NCBI GenBank assembly: GCA_014860745.1
Contig: JACZJC010000059.1
Coordinates: 1-64,000 of the forward strand
Length of the DNA stretch: 64,000 nucleotides
Origin: Anaerolineales bacterium
GTDB taxonomy: Bacteria > Chloroflexota > Anaerolineae > Anaerolineales > Villigracilaceae
Direction of reading: 5' to 3'
Shown: positions 59,219-64,000 of the stretch, piece after piece
How the letters are laid out: the number at the start of each line of letters is the position of its first letter
Numbering within the stretch: position 1 is the first letter of the stretch
Program-made: the position numbers and the translations under genes
Notes under the pieces: generated by a model
The model's input: the letters and a program-made list of their open reading frames with translations, nothing else
What the model was told of the DNA's origin: nothing
Database searches by the model: none

Positions 59219-59890
59219 ATGAAACATCATCGCACAACCATCTTGATCGCAGACGACCATGAAGTGGTACGGAACGGGATTCGTTCCTACCTTGAAACGA
59301 TTTCCGATTTTCAGGTAGTGGGTGAATCGGCCTCCGGGGAGGAAACGCTCAGCATGGTTGCGGAGTTGATTCCGGATATTGTCCTTTTGGACCTGATCAT
59401 GCCTGGCATGGACGGGATCGAAACCACACGGCGGGTAAAGCAGGTCAGCCCGCGTTCGCAGGTGGTGGTATTGACTTCCTATCATGAGGATGTGCATATT
59501 TTTCCCGCGCTCAAAGCGGGGGCCATTTCCTACATTCTCAAGGATATGAAAATGGAAAAACTGGTGGAAGTGCTTCACCGGGCTGTGCAGGGGGAGGTTA
59601 CGCTTCATCCGCGGGTGGCAGCCCGTGTCCTCCAGAATATTCGCGGCGAAAACAGCGGAGAGCAGCCGCTTTTCACCGAGCTGACCGATCGCGAGACGGA
59701 CGTATTGAAACTGATTGCAAACGGACTGACGAACAGCCAGATCGCCGAAAAACTTGTCATCAGCGAAAATACGGTGAAGGGGCACGTCAGCAATATCCTC
59801 AGCAAACTGCATCTTGCAGACCGCACTCAGGTGGCTGTATATGCCTGGCAGCAGGGAATAGTGAACAGGAATAGTACAACAAAGGGTTAA
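59219..59890 (+). CDS. NarL/LuxR-family response regulator
   Basis: A 223-residue response regulator. The receiver has ILIADDHEVVRNGIRSYL, phosphoacceptor D58 in VLLDLIMPGMDG, VLTSYHED and YILKDMKM. The C-terminal GerE-type HTH (about 150-210) is LTDRETDVLKLIANGLTNSQIAEKLVISENTVKGHVSNILSKL. It directly follows the propeller kinase of the matching HisKA_3 type, so the two form one two-component system. Targets are unknown; the nearby minus-strand ABC operon is a candidate. Confidence 0.96.
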   Translation: MKHHRTTILIADDHEVVRNGIRSYLETISDFQVVGESASGEETLSMVAELIPDIVLLDLIMPGMDGIETTRRVKQVSPRSQVVVLTSYHEDVHIFPALKAGAISYILKDMKMEKLVEVLHRAVQGEVTLHPRVAARVLQNIRGENSGEQPLFTELTDRETDVLKLIANGLTNSQIAEKLVISENTVKGHVSNILSKLHLADRTQVAVYAWQQGIVNRNSTTKG

Positions 59891-59914
59891 CCTGCGAAAT
59901 TAGCCGCTTAAACG

Positions 59915-59948
59915 AAAGGACACTGCCATGCGGGGCAGTGTCCTTTTT
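59915..59948 (+). terminator. Intrinsic terminator
   Basis: AAAGGACACTGCC (59915-59927) pairs with GGCAGTGTCCTTT (59934-59946), loop ATGCGG, T-run following. The convergent DsbA-like gene ends at 59967. Confidence 0.85.
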
Positions 59949-59966
59949 ATCAACCTTGGGTGGTCT

Positions 59967-60716
59967 CTATTGACCCATTTCAGCCAACGCCGCTTCGATC
60001 TGCTGTTGGAAGACTTCAAAGGTCTGTGCGCCTTCGATCAGGGCGGTCTTTTCCTCGCCATTGACGGTATAGGTCAGGATGAAGGAGGGAGTTGCTTGAA
60101 TACCCGCACTGATGCCGTCTTTCATATCCTCTTCGATGAGGTCCTTGTATTTTCTGTCATTGAAACAAGTGTTGAACTCGTCCATGTTTAAATCAAGTTT
60201 TTCCGCAAAGGCCACAAGACGCCGGTCGGCGAACGCGCCTACATTCTCACCGGCCTGGTTGGCAAAAATGATGTCGTGCATTTCCCAGAATTTACCCTGG
60301 TCGCCTGCGCAATACGCCGCCTCGGCAGATGACGCAGATTCTGCGCCAATGAACTCTCCGAAGGAACGGTAGACAAAATAAACCGTTCCATTTTCAACAT
60401 AGGTTTTTATTAAAGCCTCTTCCGTGTTTTCGTAGAAAACTCGGCAGAAAGGACACTGGAAATCCGAGTATTCATAGATCTTAATCGGGGCGTTTGGGTC
60501 TCCCACGGCGTTGAAATTTACATTTGGACGGTTAATCTCCGGCGCGGAAGCAACCTCACCTGCGGGCTTGAACATGGGATAGATGAACAAAAAAGCCACC
60601 AGGATCGCGCCGACGGAGATCAAGCCGATGGCGATCAGACGTGAACGCTGTTCCTTCCGCCGGATCTGCTCTCTGCGCGCCTGTCGTTTGCTCATTTCTT
60701 TCTCTTTACTGGTCAT
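59967..60716 (-). CDS. DsbA-like thioredoxin-fold membrane-anchored protein
   Basis: A 249-residue thiol oxidoreductase-like protein. A charged cytoplasmic N-terminus (RQARREQIRRKEQRS) is followed by one membrane helix (about residues 28-50) and an extracytoplasmic thioredoxin fold. The active site is CPFC in YSDFQCPFCRVFYEN, and the cis-Pro loop is GIQATPSFIL. Two further cysteines occur in the helical insert. GAGGAG precedes the ATG at 60716. It likely introduces or isomerises disulfides in exported proteins; no DsbB or VKOR partner is adjacent. Confidence 0.93.
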   Translation of the reverse strand: MTSKEKEMSKRQARREQIRRKEQRSRLIAIGLISVGAILVAFLFIYPMFKPAGEVASAPEINRPNVNFNAVGDPNAPIKIYEYSDFQCPFCRVFYENTEEALIKTYVENGTVYFVYRSFGEFIGAESASSAEAAYCAGDQGKFWEMHDIIFANQAGENVGAFADRRLVAFAEKLDLNMDEFNTCFNDRKYKDLIEEDMKDGISAGIQATPSFILTYTVNGEEKTALIEGAQTFEVFQQQIEAALAEMGQ

Positions 60717-60801
60717 GCTAACTCCTCAAGTTTTAATGAATGGTTGTAAATTTTCCCATTTGAAAGGGGATTTGTCTAGGAAAGGGTTAATATGCTCTTA
60801 T

Positions 60802-61641
60802 TTATTCATGGAGGCGTGCATCCATCCAGAGAGTCATGGTTTTGAAAACTTCCACCTGCTCGGGCTCATTGTGAAGCTCATGATAAGCGCCTTCCCACAT
60901 AACCAGTGTGCTTTTTTCCTTTAGGGGAGCGGCAAACTCCGTACTGCTGGATGGGAAATCGATTTCGTCCGCTTTGCCGTGCATGAGCAATAAAGGCAGG
61001 GAAAACTCACCGGCATGTTCCAATGTCCACCTGGTGACGCCAAGCATCACCTTGCCAAAGCCAAGGGAAATTTTATCATGCACAAGCGGGTCATTCCGGT
61101 AGGCTTCCACGACTGCTTTATTTCTCGAAAGCGCAGCAGTATTCAATCCGCTGGGAAGGGTTGTATTCGGCATCAATGATCCAAGCACCTTTGCGGCTAA
61201 AATCTTGGCGGGTTGTTTTTCAAGGGCGGTATGCAGACCGGAACTGGTGGCAATCACTCCTTTTATATTCGGCTTGCGAAGCAAACCATAATGCAGGACC
61301 AGAATCCCGCCGAGGCTGTGTCCATACAAAAAGAGCGGCAGGCCCGGGTAGCGCAGGCGCGCCTGTTCAAGCATCACGTCAATATCCTGCATGAAATCTT
61401 CACTCGAAGAAATATGCCCACGCGGCCCGCTGGAACGTCCATGCCCGCGCAGGTCGCAGGTAAATAAAATGAAACCTTCCTTCCCAAAAGCTTCCGCCAC
61501 ATGCGCATAGCGTGCACTGTGCTCGCCGAGACCATGCACAAGGCATACGACTGCTTTGGGTTGCACGACAGCAGGTTCCCAAACTTGCGCAAAAATTTCC
61601 AAATCATCGCGAGTCTTCCAATTCATTTCCTGATGATTCAT
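60802..61641 (-). CDS. Alpha/beta hydrolase, monoacylglycerol-lipase type
   Basis: A 279-residue serine hydrolase. Oxyanion strand HGLGEHSARYAHVAE, nucleophile elbow GHSLGG, acid in HGKADEIDFPSS and catalytic His in YHELHNEPE form the triad. DLRGHGRSSGPRGH is characteristic of monoacylglycerol/lysophospholipase-like hydrolases. I start at the ATG at 61641 with GGAG upstream, just beyond the V4R-like stop; the longer frame overlaps that gene. It is the last gene of the minus-strand cluster. The substrate is probably a lipid ester. Confidence 0.93.
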   Translation of the reverse strand: MNHQEMNWKTRDDLEIFAQVWEPAVVQPKAVVCLVHGLGEHSARYAHVAEAFGKEGFILFTCDLRGHGRSSGPRGHISSSEDFMQDIDVMLEQARLRYPGLPLFLYGHSLGGILVLHYGLLRKPNIKGVIATSSGLHTALEKQPAKILAAKVLGSLMPNTTLPSGLNTAALSRNKAVVEAYRNDPLVHDKISLGFGKVMLGVTRWTLEHAGEFSLPLLLMHGKADEIDFPSSSTEFAAPLKEKSTLVMWEGAYHELHNEPEQVEVFKTMTLWMDARLHE

Positions 61642-61642
61642 T

Positions 61643-62248
61643 TCATTCTCCAATGGTAAGCTTAAATTCACACTGATGAGCGCCCATGGCCCGGCAGGAA
61701 CGTTCTTCGATATCATAGACCTGGCCATCCGCCCAATATAAACATTCGCGGATCAATCCGAGGGTAACGAAACAGATCGGAGCGGCATCGGTTTGATCTA
61801 AAGTGGTAGGCGAGGTCTGGTCGACCAGAAGCAGGTCAAGGTCGAGGGTATGAACCGTGATGTCCCCTTTTTCCGCGCTCAAAATACGTGCAAGCAATTC
61901 AAGCGCGGGTTTTCGCCGCAGTGATTTTGGAAGTCCGCGCAGAAGTGCGGATTGAGTTTTGATGGCAAGGGAGGAATCGTTCAATAAATTTTTCCAAAGC
62001 TTTGTACCGATCCGCATGAGGATGCCGCGCGCGCCGCGTCCGTAGTAGGTGCGAAGCGCCGATTGCAATGTTGAATAGGCTTTCGAAATGCGCTCGTCGT
62101 CCAGCCCCAAAAAATGAGCCGGGTGCGCCCATTCCTTTGGCAGGCCAGCCTTTGATAATACCGCGGAAAAAGTTTCGTGGCCGATCTCCGTCGAAAGCGC
62201 CTCGACAAACCTTCGCATGATATGGGATGGAAAAGCAGTCTCCTTCAT
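61643..62248 (-). CDS. V4R-like domain protein
   Basis: A 201-residue soluble protein. The C-terminus (IRECLYWADGQVYDIEERSCRAMGAHQCEFKLTI) resembles the V4R (4-vinyl reductase) small-molecule-binding domain, which ends with a Cys/Glu/Phe motif of this type, and the family is related to heme-NO-binding-like folds. The N-terminal half is helical (MRRFVEALSTEIGHETFSAVLSKAGLP). No enzyme activity can be claimed. Its start overlaps the GNAT stop (ATGA) and it abuts the lipase, so the three are co-translated. Confidence 0.65.
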   Translation of the reverse strand: MKETAFPSHIMRRFVEALSTEIGHETFSAVLSKAGLPKEWAHPAHFLGLDDERISKAYSTLQSALRTYYGRGARGILMRIGTKLWKNLLNDSSLAIKTQSALLRGLPKSLRRKPALELLARILSAEKGDITVHTLDLDLLLVDQTSPTTLDQTDAAPICFVTLGLIRECLYWADGQVYDIEERSCRAMGAHQCEFKLTIGE

Positions 62249-63108
62249 GAACCATCCACAGCATGAACGAGCACAGGGAAATATTCGCCTGTGCGAACAA
62301 AACCCATCTTTTCATAAAGTGCCAGCGAGGCATGATTATCCGATTGCGTGTTGACCGAAAGTTTATCGATTCGATCTGCAGACAAATATCGGAGCAGATC
62401 ATCCACCAAAGCCCGGCCGACGCCCCTGCCCTGCGCCTCGGGCTGGACCCCAAGCCTGGCCAGGTGCGCGCCAAATGGATTCCCTGTACTGATCTGATAG
62501 CCGATCACGCCCGATTCGTTCTCGGCAACTGTGGCATGCAGCGACTGCGAATACGCTCTTTGCAGCGAATCAACAGTGTTGTGCCAGAAATTACCGAACG
62601 CCACCAGATCCACGCTTGCGATCGTGGGTATATCCGCCTCCTGCATGGGGCGGATTTTGATTTCATACGGGGCGGGGAGCAAACGCGCAGTCTTCACATG
62701 GATTTGTAATAGAACGATTTCCTGTGTTACTTTAAACCTGCTGGCAAGCAGGATATTTTGAAACCACTGTTTCGTAACGATCGCTGTTATTTTAGCCTGT
62801 GGGTTGAAATTCGCAATATCCTCCCGCGCCACCTCCCAAAGAGCCGACCAGACCTCGAGACCAGAAAGTTCCCGCTGAAAAGAAAAAAGCCTGATCCAGG
62901 CTACATGCTGCGGGTCTTCCGGACAGGCAAGGGCGGCAATGATGCGTCCGTTATCCTCCAACACCCAGTAATTCCTTGAACCGATCCATTCGAGGGCAGA
63001 CCGCCAATCCAGATGGCGGTGGGTATTTGCTTCATGAAAAATGAGACTTGCGATCTGGCGGTGGTCCTCCCCGATCGCAGGGCGTATCTTCAAATTAAGG
63101 TTGATCAT
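62245..63108 (-). CDS. GNAT-family N-acetyltransferase, tandem type
   Basis: A 287-residue protein with two GNAT folds. The C-terminal one (about residues 150-280) is complete: acetyl-CoA motif ARLGVQPEAQGRGVGRALVDDLL, then LSVNTQSDNHASLALYEKMGFVRTGEY, close to RimI-like enzymes. The N-terminal half (about 5-135) has a GNAT-like opening (IRPAIGEDHRQIASLIF) but lacks the R/Q-G-x-G/A signature, so it may be degenerate. It overlaps both neighbours. An acetyl transfer to a small molecule or protein terminus is likely; the acceptor is unknown. Confidence 0.9.
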   Translation of the reverse strand: MINLNLKIRPAIGEDHRQIASLIFHEANTHRHLDWRSALEWIGSRNYWVLEDNGRIIAALACPEDPQHVAWIRLFSFQRELSGLEVWSALWEVAREDIANFNPQAKITAIVTKQWFQNILLASRFKVTQEIVLLQIHVKTARLLPAPYEIKIRPMQEADIPTIASVDLVAFGNFWHNTVDSLQRAYSQSLHATVAENESGVIGYQISTGNPFGAHLARLGVQPEAQGRGVGRALVDDLLRYLSADRIDKLSVNTQSDNHASLALYEKMGFVRTGEYFPVLVHAVDGS

Positions 63109-63626
63109 TTGATAAAACGAAGGAAGAATCTCAGAATTCGTTCAAAAAATCCCGGCGTCTTTTTGGCTTCCAGAGACCCCATCATTTTAAAGGCGGATTC
63201 GGTTATCCTGCCCGACTTCAATTTAAGAGCGGCAGCGGATTTCATGACCATGGCGCGCAGGTCGCCTTCATCCGCCTGCCTGAATAATTCAGCCGAACGT
63301 TCGTAATTTTCAATGGCATCGTCAGTTCGATTCAAGCCTTCCAGCGCGGCGGCAATGTTTCCCAGCGCCATGGCTTGCCGTTTTATATCCCCGCTCTCTT
63401 CAAAAATTTTATCCGTTCCGAGCGCGGCATCCAGCGACTCCTGCGGCCTGCCGGCTTGCAGCAGGGCCACGCTCATGTTGTTTTTCATCTCTGCGGCCAT
63501 TAACCCCGCCCGCCCCAGAGTATATCCTTCCGCGGCCTGGCGGAATAATTCGGCAGCTTCCCCGAATTTTTTATTCACAAACGCCTGCTTGCCCTGCGCT
63601 TCAAGTTGATTGGGTTCGAATGTCAT
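63105..63626 (-). CDS. Small TPR-type helical protein
   Basis: A 173-residue protein of TPR-like helix pairs (FGEAAELFRQAAEGYTLGRAGLMAAEMKNNMSVALLQAGRPQESLDAAL and similar to residue 130), ending with a charged, hydrophobic tail (FFERILRFFLRFIK). There is no signal peptide. It overlaps the GNAT gene (ATGA). It may be a binding partner within the cluster, but no function is recognised. Confidence 0.82.
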   Translation of the reverse strand: MTFEPNQLEAQGKQAFVNKKFGEAAELFRQAAEGYTLGRAGLMAAEMKNNMSVALLQAGRPQESLDAALGTDKIFEESGDIKRQAMALGNIAAALEGLNRTDDAIENYERSAELFRQADEGDLRAMVMKSAAALKLKSGRITESAFKMMGSLEAKKTPGFFERILRFFLRFIK

Positions 63627-63652
63627 GGAATTTAATATTTTGTGTTGAATTT

Positions 63653-64000
63653 CTATAACGTAATATCGAGCAGACCTTCCGCAACCGAGCGCAATTTTTC
63701 ACGCGACATATCGCTCATCTTCATTGCCAGTTCGAGGTAAGGACGGTTCACAGGCTGGCAGACAAAGGCCTGCATCTCTGCCGGGAGCTCGATGAATTTC
63801 TGCATGGCACGCTGGTTATTCAGCCACAGACCGACCGGTCCGCTTTGATCGAAGAAGACATCGATGCGGCTTCCCAGCACCGTCAAAATCGATTCAAGCT
63901 CCGGCACCGTAATGGCTTTCTCCCCCAGTTCATAGGCTTTCAGTTTCGACTGAGAAATCCCGACCTCGGTTGCAATCTGGCGGATGGACATGTTCGCGTT
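63653..64000 (-). CDS. XRE-family helix-turn-helix protein (5' end beyond window)
   Basis: A partial protein of 115 visible codons. The HTH is at the start: MSIRQIATEVGISQSKLKAYELGEKAITVPELESILTVLG, a Cro/C1-type domain. The rest is helical, without a recognised domain. The frame continues past the window edge (codons before the apparent ATG at 63991 are also open), and an XRE domain normally has another helix before this point, so the true start is probably upstream. It heads the minus-strand TPR/GNAT/V4R/lipase cluster and may regulate it. Confidence 0.8.
   Translation of the reverse strand, partial: NANMSIRQIATEVGISQSKLKAYELGEKAITVPELESILTVLGSRIDVFFDQSGPVGLWLNNQRAMQKFIELPAEMQAFVCQPVNRPYLELAMKMSDMSREKLRSVAEGLLDITL

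Overview
The window looks like a chromosomal segment of a Chloroflexota bacterium, most likely class Anaerolineae. This is inferred from gene style: Thr/Pro-rich linkers beside NBR1-type Ig-like domains, a regulator-propeller sensor kinase, a five-GAF kinase, a sodium-pump decarboxylase, a deazaflavin-type reductase and heme A synthase. There is no rRNA gene or phylogenetic marker search behind the assignment. GC looks like about 53 % by eye. About 58 protein genes are supported. I found no tRNA, rRNA, CRISPR array, complete insertion sequence or prophage.

Layout. 1-9 kb: end of a UDP-GlcNAc 2-epimerase gene, a secreted protein, a PyrK-like Fe-S protein, an SPFH protein, selD read through an in-frame UGA, a CNNM/CorC-type transporter behind a candidate leader ORF, a LysM protein and an rRNA-type methyltransferase. 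9-17 kb: two exported proteins (minus strand), dinB, then small DUF3795, GyrI-like and PspC genes. 17-25 kb: a TetR-controlled efflux operon (regulator, ABC-2 permease, HlyD adaptor, two unequal ATPases, reductase, SRPBCC) and a divergent MFS exporter. 25-30 kb: a five-GAF hybrid kinase and a receiver protein. 30-34 kb: all four subunits of a biotin-dependent Na+-pumping decarboxylase, with repeat elements in two gene gaps. 34-47 kb: a 7TM-PAS-GGDEF protein, a TrpB-like PLP enzyme, a GH18 lipoprotein, a pseudo-receiver fused to an IS200-transposase-derived domain, polA, a TPR protein and ctaA. 47-55 kb (minus): an oligopeptide-type ABC operon whose binding protein appears circularly permuted. 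55-60 kb: a propeller sensor kinase and its NarL-type regulator. 60-64 kb (minus): a DsbA-like protein, then a tightly overlapping HTH/TPR/GNAT/V4R-like/lipase cluster.

Two expression modes are visible. Downstream operon genes have GGAG-type ribosome sites or ATGA overlaps. Many first genes instead have a TATAAT-like -10 box only 6-10 bp before the start codon and no Shine-Dalgarno sequence, which suggests leaderless mRNAs. The best example is a 21-bp divergent intergenic region at 38266-38286 with overlapping -10 boxes on both strands.

Most worth following up: the pseudo-receiver/IS200-derived fusion (38900-40540), the permuted binding protein with its enlarged permease (49993-55099), the selenocysteine SelD (3349-4428), the acidic/proline leader ORF before the CNNM gene (4674-4823), and the split, asymmetric ABC ATPase pair with a dispersed repeat inserted in frame (17352-19703).
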